Below are positions 25,056-34,103 of a DNA stretch of 64,000 nt, one piece after another (within the stretch, counting starts at the first letter, position 1; every line of letters starts with the position of its first letter). Where the stretch lies: the NCBI RefSeq assembly GCF_019890725.1, contig NZ_JAINZZ010000030.1, forward strand, positions 1 through 64,000. Reading direction: 5' to 3'. Both the position numbers and the translations under genes were made by a program. Source of the DNA: Actinacidiphila acidipaludis (GTDB lineage Bacteria; Actinomycetota; Actinomycetes; Streptomycetales; Streptomycetaceae). Below the pieces are notes generated by a model. It saw only the letters and a program-made list of their open reading frames with translations. It made no database searches and had not been told where the DNA came from.

Positions 25056-27109
25056 CAGGCGGCCCTCCGTACGTCCTTGACGAGGGCGGACACGGTGTCC
25101 GCCCGCAGTTCCTCCAGCGTCACCGCGACGCCGCCCAGCTCCTGGGCGAGGGCGGGCGCGAGGCCCAGCCGCACCGGGCCGGCCTCGCAGTCCACGACCA
25201 CCGAGGCCACCTGGGCGGCGGCCAGCAGCCGCGCAGAGCGGGCCGCGAGCGCCACCGGCTCGGGGCCGCCGGTGGCGCGCCCGTCGGTGACGACGACCAG
25301 CAGCGGCCGCCGTGCGGGGTCCCGCAGCCGCTCCACCCGCAGGACCTCGTGCGCCCTGAGCAGACCGGCGGCCAGCGGGGTGCGGCCGCCGGTCGGCAGG
25401 GTCGCCAGCCGGGCGGCGCCGGTGTCCACCGACGACGTGGGCGGCAGGGCCAGTTCGGCGCCGGTGCCGCGGAAGGTGATCAGCCCGACCTTGTCGCGTC
25501 GCTGGTAGGCGTCGAGCAGCAGCGACAGCACCGCGCCCTTGACCGCGCTCATCCGCTGCCGCGCCGCCATCGAGCCCGAGGCGTCCACCACGAACAGCAC
25601 GAGGTTACCCTCCCGGCCCTCGCGCACGGCCTGCCGCAGGTCGTCCCGGCGGAGGACCAGACCGGGCCCGCCGCGACCGCGGGCGCGCTGGTGCGGGGCG
25701 GCGGCCTGCACGGTCGCGGCCAGGTGCAGGCGGGTCAGCGGGCCGTCGGGCCGCCGGGCGCCGGTGGTGCGGCCGTGCGCGGTACGGGCCCGGGACCGGC
25801 GGCCCGCGGCGCCGTCGCCGAGGCCCGGCACGGTCAGCGGCCGGATCCGGTACGGGTCCGCGGGCGCGGCCGGCTGCCGCTCGGCGGCCGCAGGACCGGG
25901 CGCGCCCGCGCGGTCCGGGTCCTCGCCGGGCGCGGTGTCCCGCTGCTCCGGCTCGGCCCGGCCGCCGGGATCGCCGCTGTCGCCTTCGCGGTGGCTGTCG
26001 CCGTCGCCGGGAGCGTCCTGCGGCGGGCGGCCGCCACCGCCGCCGTCCGGCCCGCCGGGGCCGTCGTCAGGGTCTTCCGGGCCGTCGTCACCCGCGCCGC
26101 GGGCTTGCTCCAGCGTCTCGTCGAGCTTGTCCTCGTCCAGGCCCGGCGCGTCGAACGGGTTGCGGCGTCGCCGGTGGGGGAGGGCCAGCAGGGCGGCCTG
26201 CCGGATGTCCTCGGCGAGCACCACCGTGCGTCCCGCCCAGGCGGCCAGCGCCGTCGCGGTCCTGGCCGTCACGATGTCGGCGCGCATGCCGTCCACCTCG
26301 AACGCGGCGCAGGTCGCGGCGATCTGCCGCAGCGCGCCGTCGCCGAGACGGACCTCGGGCAGCAGGGCGCGCGCGGCGGCGATGCGCTCGCACAGCTCCA
26401 GCTCCTGCACGGCCCACCGCGCCGCGAAGGCCTCCGGGTCGGCGTCGTAGGCCAGACGGCGGCGCACCACCTCGACCCGCTCGTCGGTCTCCCGGGAGGC
26501 CGCGACCTCCACGGTCAGGCCGAAGCGGTCCAGCAACTGCGGGCGCAGCTCGCCCTCTTCGGGGTTCATCGTGCCCACGAGCAGGAAACGGGCGGCGTGC
26601 CGCACCGAGACGCCCTCGCGCTCGACGTGGCTGGCGCCCATCGCCGCCGCGTCCAGCAGCAGGTCGACCAGGTGGTCGTGGAGCAGGTTGACCTCGTCGA
26701 CGTAGAGGATGCCGCGGTGGGCCGCCGCGAGCAGTCCCGGCTCGAAGGCCTTCACGCCCTCGGCGAGGGCGCGTTCGATGTCCAGGGCGCCGACCAGCCG
26801 GTCCTCGGACGCCCCGACGGGCAGTTCAACCATCCGCGCGGGGCGGGTGAGGCCGTCGGCCGACGGGTCGTGCGGGCCGTCCGGGCACCTCAGGTCGGGG
26901 CCCGCCGGGTCGCAGCCGAACCGGCAGCCGGCCACCACGTCCACGGCCGGCAGCAGCGCCGAAAGGGCGCGCACCGCCGTGGACTTGGCGGTGCCCTTCT
27001 CGCCGCGGACCAGCACGCCGCCGACGGCCGGCGACACCGCGTTGAGCAGCAGCGCCAGCCGCAGGTCCTGCTGGCCCACCAGGGCACTGAACGGATAGGG
27101 AGTGTTCAC
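25055..27109 (-). CDS. Fused ChlI-ChlD type chelatase AAA+/VWA protein
   Basis: A 684-residue fusion. Residues 1 to about 330 are an AAA+ ChlI domain: Walker A VLVRGEKGTAKSTAVRAL, Walker B GILYVDEVNLLHDHLVDLLL, and VGTMNPEEGELRPQLLDRFG. A long acidic and Pro/Gly-rich linker follows at about 340-460. The C-terminal part (about 490-684) is a von Willebrand A domain with the MIDAS motif FVVDASGSMAARQRM. It is the motor partner of CobN and takes the place of the separate CobS and CobT proteins of proteobacteria. GTG 27109 overlaps the cobN stop as GTGA. Confidence 0.94.
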   Translation of the reverse strand: MNTPYPFSALVGQQDLRLALLLNAVSPAVGGVLVRGEKGTAKSTAVRALSALLPAVDVVAGCRFGCDPAGPDLRCPDGPHDPSADGLTRPARMVELPVGASEDRLVGALDIERALAEGVKAFEPGLLAAAHRGILYVDEVNLLHDHLVDLLLDAAAMGASHVEREGVSVRHAARFLLVGTMNPEEGELRPQLLDRFGLTVEVAASRETDERVEVVRRRLAYDADPEAFAARWAVQELELCERIAAARALLPEVRLGDGALRQIAATCAAFEVDGMRADIVTARTATALAAWAGRTVVLAEDIRQAALLALPHRRRRNPFDAPGLDEDKLDETLEQARGAGDDGPEDPDDGPGGPDGGGGGRPPQDAPGDGDSHREGDSGDPGGRAEPEQRDTAPGEDPDRAGAPGPAAAERQPAAPADPYRIRPLTVPGLGDGAAGRRSRARTAHGRTTGARRPDGPLTRLHLAATVQAAAPHQRARGRGGPGLVLRRDDLRQAVREGREGNLVLFVVDASGSMAARQRMSAVKGAVLSLLLDAYQRRDKVGLITFRGTGAELALPPTSSVDTGAARLATLPTGGRTPLAAGLLRAHEVLRVERLRDPARRPLLVVVTDGRATGGPEPVALAARSARLLAAAQVASVVVDCEAGPVRLGLAPALAQELGGVAVTLEELRADTVSALVKDVRRAA

Positions 27110-30100
27110 GCGTCGCCCTCCAGGTCGCCTTCCAGCGCCAGATAGGTCTCCCGCAGCCGCGCCAGCGTCTCCGGGTCGGGTTCGGCCCACAGGCCGCGGT
27201 CGGCCGCCTCCAGCAGCCGCTCGGTGATGCCGCGCAGCGCCCACGGGTTGGAGCGCCGCATGAACTCCTGGTTCTCCGGCTCGAAGACGTAGGTGGCGGC
27301 CAGCGACTGGTACATCCAGTCGTCCACCACGCCCGCGGTCGCGTCGTAGCCGAAGAGGTAGTCGACGGTGGCGGCCATCTCGAACGCGCCCTTGTAGCCG
27401 TGCCGCCGCATCGCCGCCGTCCAGCGGGGGTTGACCACCCGGGCGCGGAAGACGCGGTGCGTCTCCTCGCCCAGCGTGCGCGTTCTGACCTGGTCGGCCA
27501 GCGCGCTGTCGCCGACGTACGCCTGCGGCGAGGAGCCGGTGAGGTGGCGGACCATGGCCACCATGCCGCCGTGGTACTGGAAGTAGTCGTCGGCGTCGAC
27601 GAGGTCGTGCTCGCGGGTGTCGACGTTCTTGGCCGCCACCTGGATGCGCCGGAACGCCGTCTCCATGTCGCCGCGCGCGGCCCGCCCGTCCAGGCCGCGG
27701 CCGTAGGCGTAGCCGCCCCACACCGCGTAGACCTCGGCGAGGTCGGCGTCGGACCGCCAGTTGCGGGCGTCGATCAGCGGCAGCAGGCCGGCGCCGTACG
27801 CGCCCGGCTTGGACCCGAAGATCCGCGCGGTCGCACGGCGCCGGTCCCCGTGCTCGGCGGTGTCCTCGTCGGCGTGCGCGCGCACGTAGTTGACGTCCGC
27901 GGGCTCGTCGAGTTCGGCGACCGCCCGGACCGCGTCGTCCACCAGCGCCACCACGTGCGGGAAGGCGTCCCGGAAGAAGCCGGAGATGCGCACGGTCACG
28001 TCGATCCGCGGCCGGCCCAGCTCGTCGGCCGGCACCACCGCGAAGCCGGTGACGCGGCGCGAGGCGTCGTCCCACACCGGGCGGCAGCCCAGCAGCGCGA
28101 GGATCTCCGCGATGTCGTCGCCCTGGGTGCGCATGCACGAGGTGCCCCACACCGTCAGGCCCACCGAGGCGGGATAGGCGCCGGTGTCGGCGAGGTGCCG
28201 GGCCAGCAGCGAGTCGGCGAGCGCGGTCCCGACGTCCCAGGCCAAGCGCGAGGGAATGGCCTTGGGGTCCACGGAGTAGAAGTTGCGGCCGGTCGGCAGG
28301 ACGTTGACCAGGCCGCGGGTGGGCGATCCCGACGGCCCGGCCGGCACGTAACCGCCGCGCAGCGCCCGCAGGATGTTGCCGATCTCGTCTGTGGTGCGGA
28401 CCAGTCGCGGCACCACCTCGGCCGCCGCGAACTCCAGCACCCGCACCGCGTCCGGCACCTCCCGTCCGCCGAGCACGTCGCGCACCACCGCCGGTGCGGC
28501 GTCCGGCGCCCAGCCGCCGTCCTCCATGGCCTCCACCAGGCGCCGGGCCAGGTGCTCCAGCAGGTCCACCGTGTCCGAGCCGGTGCGGGCCGGGCCCGCG
28601 GCGAGCGCGGTCAGCGACCGCGGAACCTCCAGGCGCGCGCCGGGCCGCGCCAGCAGGTCCTTCTCGACCAGCCCGAAGGAGGCCGCGAGCGCCGCCCGCA
28701 GACCCGGCAGCGCGCCCCCGACGCCGCCCCACACCTGCGCCGAACGCAGCACCGCCAGCACGAGGTTGACCCGCGGCTCGCCGACCGGGCCCGCGCCCAG
28801 CACGTGCAGACCGTCGCGGATCTGGACGTCCTTGATCTCGCACAGCCAGCCGTCCACGTGCAGCACGAAGTCGTCGAAGGCGTCCTCGCCGGGCTGTTCG
28901 TCCACGTGCAGGTCGTGGTGGAGCTCCGCGGCCCGCACCAGCGTCCAGATCTGGCTGCGCACCGCCGGCGCCTTCGCCGGGTCCAGGTCGTTCACCAGGG
29001 CGTACTCGTCGAGGAGTTGCTCCAATTTGGCCAGGTCGCCGTAGGAGTCGGCGCGGGCCATCGGCGGCACCAGGTGGTCGACCACCGTCGCGTGGCCGCG
29101 CCGCTTGGCCTGCGTGCCCTCACCCGGGTCGTTGACGATGAACGGGTAGACGAGCGGGAGTTCGCCCAGTACCGCGTCCGGCGCGCAGCCCGCGGACAGC
29201 CCGAGGCCCTTGCCCGGCAGCCACTCCATCGTGCCGTGCTTGCCCAGGTGCACCACCGCGTCGGCGCCGAAGGTGTTCTCCAGCCAGCGGTAGGCCGCCA
29301 GGTAGTGGTGGGAGGGCGGCATGTCCGGGTCGTGGTAGATCGCGATCGGGTTCTCGCCGAAACCGCGCGGCGGCTGGATCATCACCACGACGTTGCCGAA
29401 CCGCAGGGACGCCAGCACGATCTCCGGCTCGCCGCCCTGCTCGTCCACGTACAGGCCGCCCGGCGGTTCGCCCCAGTGCTCGGTCATCGCCTTCCGCAGC
29501 CGCGGGTCCAGCGTGCCGAACCACTCCTGGTAGTCCTTCAGCGGCACCCGCGCCGGCGCGGACGCGAGCTGCTCCTCGGTCAGCCACTCCACGTCGTGAC
29601 CTCCCGCCGCGATCAGCCGGTGGATCAGCTCGTCGCCCTCCTCCGGGTGGTCGCCGGTGCGGTAACCGGCCTCGCCCAGGGCGCGCAGCAGCCGCACGGC
29701 GGAGGCGGGGGTGTCCAGACCGACGGCGTTGCCGACCCGGGAGTGCTTGGTGGGGTAGGCGGTGAAGACCAGGGCCAGCCGCTTGTCCTGGTTCGGCTTG
29801 TGCCGCAGCGCCGCGTGCCGCACCGCGATCCCGGCGACCCGCGCGGCCCGCTCGGGGTCGGCGACGTACACCGGCACGTCGCCCTCGCCGGTCTCCTTGA
29901 ACGAGAACGGCACGGTGATCAGCCGCCCGTCGAACTCCGGGATGGCCACCTGCATCGCCGCGTCCATCGGGACCAGCGCCGCGTCGGACTCCAGCCAGGC
30001 GGCGCGCGAGGACGTCAGGCACAGGCCCTGCAGGACGGGCACGTCCAGCGCGGCCAGCGCGCCGACGTCCCAGGCCTCGTCGTCGCCGCCCGCGCTCGCC

Positions 30101-30822
30101 TGCGACGCCACCGTGCCCCCCGCCGCCAGCACCGTGGCCACGATCGCGTCGGCCTGCCCCAGCAGCGCGTACAGCCCCTCCCCGGCGCCGCGCAGCGAAC
30201 CGCAGTACACGGGCAGCGGGTTGGCGCCCCGGGCCGCGATCGCCGCACAGAGGGTGTCCACGAAACCGGTGTTCCCGGACAGCTCGTGGGCGCGGTAGAA
30301 GAGCACCGCCACGGTCGGGCGGTCCGCCTGCCGCGGGTACGCGCCGTGCACGCCGAACTCCGGCATGGGGCGCGGCGCCTCGAAGCCCTCGCCGCTCATC
30401 AGCACGGTGTCGGACAGGAAGCGGGCCAGCTCGGCGAGGTTGTCCGGGCCGCCTTCCACCAGGTAGCGCAGCGACTCCGCGACGACACCGGCGGGCACCG
30501 ACGACATCGCCATCAGCTCGGCGTCCGGCACGGACTCGCCGCCCAGCAGGACCGCGGGCACGCCCGAGGCGGCCAGCACCTCCAGCCCGCGCTCCCACAC
30601 CCGGCGCCCGCCGAGCAGCCGGACGACGGCCACGTCCGCGCCCGCCAGGAGCCCCGGCAGGTCCGCGTCCGGGTCGACCCGCGCGGGGTTGCCGATGCGG
30701 TACGTGGCCGCCGGGGCTGAGGAGCCGGACGTCCCGGACGTCCCGGATTCCCCGGTGGCGGAGGCGGCGCGGGCCGCGAGCAGGTCGGTGTCCGCGGTGG
30801 ACAGCAGCAGAACGGTGGTCAT
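27106..30822 (-). CDS. cobN: Cobaltochelatase subunit CobN
   Basis: A 1238-residue CobN, full length for the family and the largest gene in the window. FYRAHELSGNTGFVDTLC, VFTAYPTKHSRVGNAVGLDT, VVHLGKHGTMEWLPGKGLGL, GRNFYSVDPKAIPS and ARIFGSKPGAYGAGLLPLID are all family marks. CobN carries the tetrapyrrole-binding and cobalt-insertion site and works with the ChlI-ChlD fusion encoded next. ATG 30822 overlaps the cobQ stop as ATGA. Residues 22-36 (SATGESGTSGTSGSS) are a short low-complexity stretch. Confidence 0.97.
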   Translation of the reverse strand: MTTVLLLSTADTDLLAARAASATGESGTSGTSGSSAPAATYRIGNPARVDPDADLPGLLAGADVAVVRLLGGRRVWERGLEVLAASGVPAVLLGGESVPDAELMAMSSVPAGVVAESLRYLVEGGPDNLAELARFLSDTVLMSGEGFEAPRPMPEFGVHGAYPRQADRPTVAVLFYRAHELSGNTGFVDTLCAAIAARGANPLPVYCGSLRGAGEGLYALLGQADAIVATVLAAGGTVASQASAGGDDEAWDVGALAALDVPVLQGLCLTSSRAAWLESDAALVPMDAAMQVAIPEFDGRLITVPFSFKETGEGDVPVYVADPERAARVAGIAVRHAALRHKPNQDKRLALVFTAYPTKHSRVGNAVGLDTPASAVRLLRALGEAGYRTGDHPEEGDELIHRLIAAGGHDVEWLTEEQLASAPARVPLKDYQEWFGTLDPRLRKAMTEHWGEPPGGLYVDEQGGEPEIVLASLRFGNVVVMIQPPRGFGENPIAIYHDPDMPPSHHYLAAYRWLENTFGADAVVHLGKHGTMEWLPGKGLGLSAGCAPDAVLGELPLVYPFIVNDPGEGTQAKRRGHATVVDHLVPPMARADSYGDLAKLEQLLDEYALVNDLDPAKAPAVRSQIWTLVRAAELHHDLHVDEQPGEDAFDDFVLHVDGWLCEIKDVQIRDGLHVLGAGPVGEPRVNLVLAVLRSAQVWGGVGGALPGLRAALAASFGLVEKDLLARPGARLEVPRSLTALAAGPARTGSDTVDLLEHLARRLVEAMEDGGWAPDAAPAVVRDVLGGREVPDAVRVLEFAAAEVVPRLVRTTDEIGNILRALRGGYVPAGPSGSPTRGLVNVLPTGRNFYSVDPKAIPSRLAWDVGTALADSLLARHLADTGAYPASVGLTVWGTSCMRTQGDDIAEILALLGCRPVWDDASRRVTGFAVVPADELGRPRIDVTVRISGFFRDAFPHVVALVDDAVRAVAELDEPADVNYVRAHADEDTAEHGDRRRATARIFGSKPGAYGAGLLPLIDARNWRSDADLAEVYAVWGGYAYGRGLDGRAARGDMETAFRRIQVAAKNVDTREHDLVDADDYFQYHGGMVAMVRHLTGSSPQAYVGDSALADQVRTRTLGEETHRVFRARVVNPRWTAAMRRHGYKGAFEMAATVDYLFGYDATAGVVDDWMYQSLAATYVFEPENQEFMRRSNPWALRGITERLLEAADRGLWAEPDPETLARLRETYLALEGDLEGDA

Positions 30823-32369
30823 GGTGCTCCCGGAGGCAGGAACGGGAGGCCGGCGGGTGCGCCGTCCTCGATGAGCCGCAGCAGCGCGGCGGTGTCCATG
30901 TGGGCGTCGATCAGGTCGGCGAGGCGGTCGAGCTGGGCCTCGCGCAGGGCGGCGAACGAGGTGCCGGGCGCCGGCACGAAGCGGCGGCCCGCCTGGGCCG
31001 CGACCCGCCGCAGGAACTCCCGGCGGAAGCCGTCGCTCTCCAGCGAGCCGTGCCAGTGCGTGCCCCACACCGCGCCGACCCGGCAGCCGTCGAGGAACTC
31101 CTCGTCGCCGCCGAGGAGTTCGGCCACCCCGTGGTGGATCTCGTAGCCGCTGACCGGTTCGCCCAGCGCGCGTCCCTCGGGCCGCGCGAGGGTCTTGTCG
31201 GCGGCGAACCGCACCCGGACCGGCAGCAGGCCCAGGCCCGCCACCGTGCCCGCGCGGGACTCCACGTCGTCCTCGATGCGCTCGCCCAGCATCTGGAAGC
31301 CGCCGCAGACGCCCAGCACCGGCCGGCCCTCCGCGGCACGGCGGCGGACCGCGTCGGCCAGCCCGCGCTCGTGCAGCCAGCGCAGTGCCCGGACCGTGCC
31401 GCGGGTACCCGGCAGCACCACCAGGTCGGCGTCCGCGATCTCCTCCGGCCGGTCCACGAACCGCACCACCACGCCGGGTTCGGCGGCGAGCGCGTCCACG
31501 TCGGTGAAGTTGGACATCAGCGGCACGGCGGCGACGGCGACGCGCAGCACCTCCTCGCCCAGCGGCGCCCCGGCGGCCTTCGACTCGCGGGCCCGCAGCC
31601 CGTCCTCCTCGTCGATGCCCAGGCCGTGCGCGAACGGCAGCACGCCGAGCGCCGGGCGGCCGGTCAGCTTGTTCAGCATGTCCAGGCCGGGTTGCAGCAG
31701 CGTCACGTCGCCGCGGAACTTGTTGACCAGGTAACCGCAGACCAGCGCCTGGTCCTCGGGGCCGAGCAGCGCGGTGGTGCCGAAGAAGGACGCGAACACC
31801 CCGCCGCGGTCGATGTCGCCGACCACCAGCGCCGGCAGCGACGCGCGGCGGGCCAGCGCCATGTTGACGATGTCGGTGCGCCGCAGGTTGATCTCGGCCG
31901 GGCTGCCCGCGCCCTCGCAGATCACCGCGTCGTGGGTGCGGCCGAGCTCCTCCAGGCAGCCCACGACGGTGTCCAGCAACTCCCGCTGGCGACCGCCGTG
32001 GTAGCCGCGGGCGCTCAACTCGCCCACCGCGCGCCCGAGGACGATCACCTGGCTGCTGCTGTCGCCGCCCGGCTTGAGGAGGACCGGGTTCATCAGCGCC
32101 GATGGCTCGACGCGGGCGGCCTGCGCCTGCATCGCCTGCGCGCGGCCGATCTCGGCGCCGTCCCGCGTGACGAAGGAGTTGAGCGACATGTTCTGCCCCT
32201 TGAAGGGGGCGACGCGCACGCCCTGCCGGACCAGCCACCGGCAGATCCCGGCGGTGACCACGCTCTTGCCGGCGTCGGAGTGCGTCCCGGCGACCAGCAG
32301 CCCCTTCACCCGCGGGGACTCGGCCGCCCTCGCCGGACCGCCTCCGCCGCCGTTCGCCGTGCCGTTCAC
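30819..32369 (-). CDS. cobQ: Cobyric acid synthase
   Basis: A 516-residue CobQ/CbiP. The ATP domain has LLVAGTHSDAGKSVVTAGIC and FKGQNMSLNSFVTRDGAEIG. The glutamine amidotransferase domain has VLPGTRGTVRALRWL and the nucleophile Cys in PVLGVCGGFQMLGERIED. It amidates side chains b, d, e and g. GTG 32369 overlaps the cobD stop as GTGA and has GGGGG upstream. The first 20 residues are Gly/Ala-rich. Confidence 0.96.
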   Translation of the reverse strand: MNGTANGGGGGPARAAESPRVKGLLVAGTHSDAGKSVVTAGICRWLVRQGVRVAPFKGQNMSLNSFVTRDGAEIGRAQAMQAQAARVEPSALMNPVLLKPGGDSSSQVIVLGRAVGELSARGYHGGRQRELLDTVVGCLEELGRTHDAVICEGAGSPAEINLRRTDIVNMALARRASLPALVVGDIDRGGVFASFFGTTALLGPEDQALVCGYLVNKFRGDVTLLQPGLDMLNKLTGRPALGVLPFAHGLGIDEEDGLRARESKAAGAPLGEEVLRVAVAAVPLMSNFTDVDALAAEPGVVVRFVDRPEEIADADLVVLPGTRGTVRALRWLHERGLADAVRRRAAEGRPVLGVCGGFQMLGERIEDDVESRAGTVAGLGLLPVRVRFAADKTLARPEGRALGEPVSGYEIHHGVAELLGGDEEFLDGCRVGAVWGTHWHGSLESDGFRREFLRRVAAQAGRRFVPAPGTSFAALREAQLDRLADLIDAHMDTAALLRLIEDGAPAGLPFLPPGAP

Positions 32370-33475
32370 CGCGCCCCCTTCGTACCTGCGGACGTGCGCC
32401 GTGCGGACGTGCGCCCTGCGGATGTGCGCCGTGCGGACCCGAACTCCGCCGGCCCGGCCTTCGCCCGGGTGCGCCGCGAAGCCCTCGGCCGCGCGATCGG
32501 GAGCCGTACGGTCCCGGACTCGTCAGGCCGGACACCGCGGTTGCCTGCCGCGGACAGCAGCAGGGACGCGCCCAGCGCCAGCGCGCTCACCCGGCGCGAG
32601 AGGCGGATCGCCCGCCGGATGTCCGCCGGGCCCGGGGCGGCGAACTCCCCGCCCAGCACCGGCCGGTGCTCGACGCGGCCGCCGTAGGCCAGGGTGCCGC
32701 CCAGACGCAGCCGCAGGGCGCCGGCGAACGCGGCCTCCACAGGGCCGGCGTTGGGGCTGGGGTGGAGGCGGGCGTCGCGGCGCCAGACGCGCAGCGCGGA
32801 ACGCGGGTCGGGCCCCGCCAGCACGGCCAGCGCCGCGGTCAGCCGGGCGCCGGGCCATCCGGCGGCGTCGTCCAGCCGGGCCGACGCCCAGCCGAACCGC
32901 AGGTACCGCGGCGAGCGGTGACCGACCATGGCGTCCAGGGTGTTGACGGCCCGGAAGCCGGCCAGGCCCGGCACCCCGGCCAGGCCGCCCCACACCAGCG
33001 CGCCGACCACGGCGTCGGAGGTGTTCTCGGCGACGGACTCGACCACGGCGCGCGCGATGCCGTCCGCGTCGAGCCGCTGCGGGTCGCGCCCGCACAGGTG
33101 GGGCAGCCGCTCCCGGGCCGCCGCCAGGTCCCCGGCCTCCAGCGCGGCGCCGATCGCGGACGCCTCACGGGCCAGCGACGTGCCGCCCAGCACCGTCCAG
33201 GTGGCGGCGGCGGTCAGCGCGACGTGCAGCGCGGGGGAGGAGCGCACGGCCCGCCGGGCCAGTAGGGCGGCAGCCACCGCACCTCCGGCGCACAGCGCCG
33301 TGTGGACCGTGCCGGTCGCACGGTCGTCGCGCCACAGCCGGCGTTCCAGCGCCGCCGCCGCGCGCCCGAAGCCGGCGACCGGATGGCCGCGACGCGGGTC
33401 GCCCAGGGCGAGGTCGCACAGGAAGCCGAGCGTGGCGCCGTACGCGAAGACGCGTCGGGCACGCGGGGCGGGCAT
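32366..33475 (-). CDS. cobD: Adenosylcobinamide-phosphate synthase
   Basis: A 369-residue CobD/CbiB membrane protein. It has GDPRRGHPVAGFGRAAAALE at the N-terminus, several hydrophobic helices, VVESVAENTSDAVVGALVWG, and AVNTLDAMVGHRSPRYLRFG, all family signatures. It attaches the aminopropanol arm to adenosylcobyric acid. The last 55 residues are an Arg/Ser/Thr-rich tail encoded partly by a 15-bp tandem repeat and are not part of the normal family. ATG 33475 has only a weak ribosome site. A 24-codon ORF with a good one ends 4 nt before it. This is the first biosynthetic gene after the cobalamin riboswitch. Confidence 0.94.
   Translation of the reverse strand: MPAPRARRVFAYGATLGFLCDLALGDPRRGHPVAGFGRAAAALERRLWRDDRATGTVHTALCAGGAVAAALLARRAVRSSPALHVALTAAATWTVLGGTSLAREASAIGAALEAGDLAAARERLPHLCGRDPQRLDADGIARAVVESVAENTSDAVVGALVWGGLAGVPGLAGFRAVNTLDAMVGHRSPRYLRFGWASARLDDAAGWPGARLTAALAVLAGPDPRSALRVWRRDARLHPSPNAGPVEAAFAGALRLRLGGTLAYGGRVEHRPVLGGEFAAPGPADIRRAIRLSRRVSALALGASLLLSAAGNRGVRPDESGTVRLPIARPRASRRTRAKAGPAEFGSARRTSAGRTSARRTSAGTKGAR
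32388..32438 (+). repeat. 15-bp tandem repeat in the 3' end of cobD
   Basis: Three near-perfect copies of GCGGACGTGCGCCGT plus a 6-bp partial copy. Read on the coding (minus) strand they encode the RRTSAG-like repeats near the end of CobD. Copy number could vary between strains without a frameshift because the unit is 15 bp. Confidence 0.75.
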
Positions 33476-33479
33476 CGGC

Positions 33480-33554
33480 TCAGCCCGCCGTCACGCTCCG
33501 CGGGGGCGAACAGGGTGGTGTGCCTGGGGTGGTGACGGAACGGGTGCCGGGCAT
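33480..33554 (-). CDS. 24-codon upstream ORF between the cobalamin riboswitch and cobD
   Basis: ATG 33554 follows GAGGA by 9 nt and opens a 24-codon frame (MPGTRSVTTPGTPPCSPPRS then VTAG) ending at TGA 33482-33480. Only GCCG lies between this stop and the cobD ATG. The short frame has the better ribosome site, and cobD has a poor one. This suggests reinitiation, with the riboswitch acting on the small ORF. The peptide itself is probably not the product that matters. Confidence 0.5.
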   Translation of the reverse strand: MPGTRSVTTPGTPPCSPPRSVTAG

Positions 33555-33597
33555 GGCAGGGAGTCCTCACTCAGGGTCCGCGCCCTGGTTCGACGTG

Positions 33598-33778
33598 ACC
33601 GGCGGTGAGAGTCTCCTGGCTCCCGGATCAACGCACTCCCGGTCTTCCAGCCGGCAAGCCGGCCGTGACGTACGGGTTGGGAGTGCACTCCCCGGTGACA
33701 GTGGCGGGACCGCGCCGGATTCACACCGGACTTCCTCTCCTGCCGCCGCATGGCTTCCGGCAGTTCACCACGTGAGCG
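33598..33778 (-). promoter_or_regulatory. Cobalamin (AdoCbl) riboswitch
   Basis: On the minus strand the region reads through the conserved parts of the B12 riboswitch. These are CTGCCGGAAGCC near the 5' end, GGAAGTCCGGTGTGAATCC, the B12 box CGGTCCCGCCACTGT (about 33697-33711), and AGCCAGGAGACTCTCACC at the 3' end (about 33605-33622). It lies about 120 bp upstream of cobD and faces the operon. When cobalamin is bound it should lower expression of the cob operon. No clear terminator follows, so control of translation is more likely. Confidence 0.93.
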
Positions 33779-33871
33779 ATACCCGGTCAACTCCCCGTTG
33801 ACCTGCGCCGACGGAGTGTGGTGAGGTCCACACGCCGCCGGCGCACGAGGTTCACGGGTTCGCGCGGGGTG

Positions 33872-34081
33872 CTACTTCGAGACGATCAGGTAGATGCCCC
33901 ACGCGACGGCCGCCGCGCAGGCGGCGAAGCACACGTACGCGCCGGTGCGGGAGAGCGCGGCGGCTCCGCCCTCGCGGCGGGACAGGCCCACCACGCCTAG
34001 GGTGAAGACGCCGACCAGGCCGACGGTGGACAGCAGCGTGACGGCGAAGACCGTGAACAGGGCGTGCCAGTCGATGCTCAT
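33872..34081 (-). CDS. Small membrane protein next to the Pit transporter
   Basis: A 69-residue protein with two predicted membrane segments, at about 9-32 (FAVTLLSTVGLVGVFTLGVV) and 46-66 (AYVCFAACAAAVAWGIYLIV). ATG 34081 follows AAGGA by 7 nt, only 22 bp after the transporter gene, so both are on one mRNA. Similar small genes sit beside Pit transporters in other streptomycetes (from memory). Its role is unknown; an accessory subunit is possible. Confidence 0.82.
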   Translation of the reverse strand: MSIDWHALFTVFAVTLLSTVGLVGVFTLGVVGLSRREGGAAALSRTGAYVCFAACAAAVAWGIYLIVSK

Positions 34082-34103
34082 GGGAGGTCCTTCTCGCGGG
34101 GCT

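Noticed and set aside
27400..30720. Frame of about 1100 codons opposite cobN
   Set aside because: It mirrors the strong codon bias of cobN and has no recognisable domain.
33598..33778. A tRNA or other structured RNA gene at this site
   Set aside because: The conserved B12 box and flanking elements identify it as a cobalamin riboswitch.
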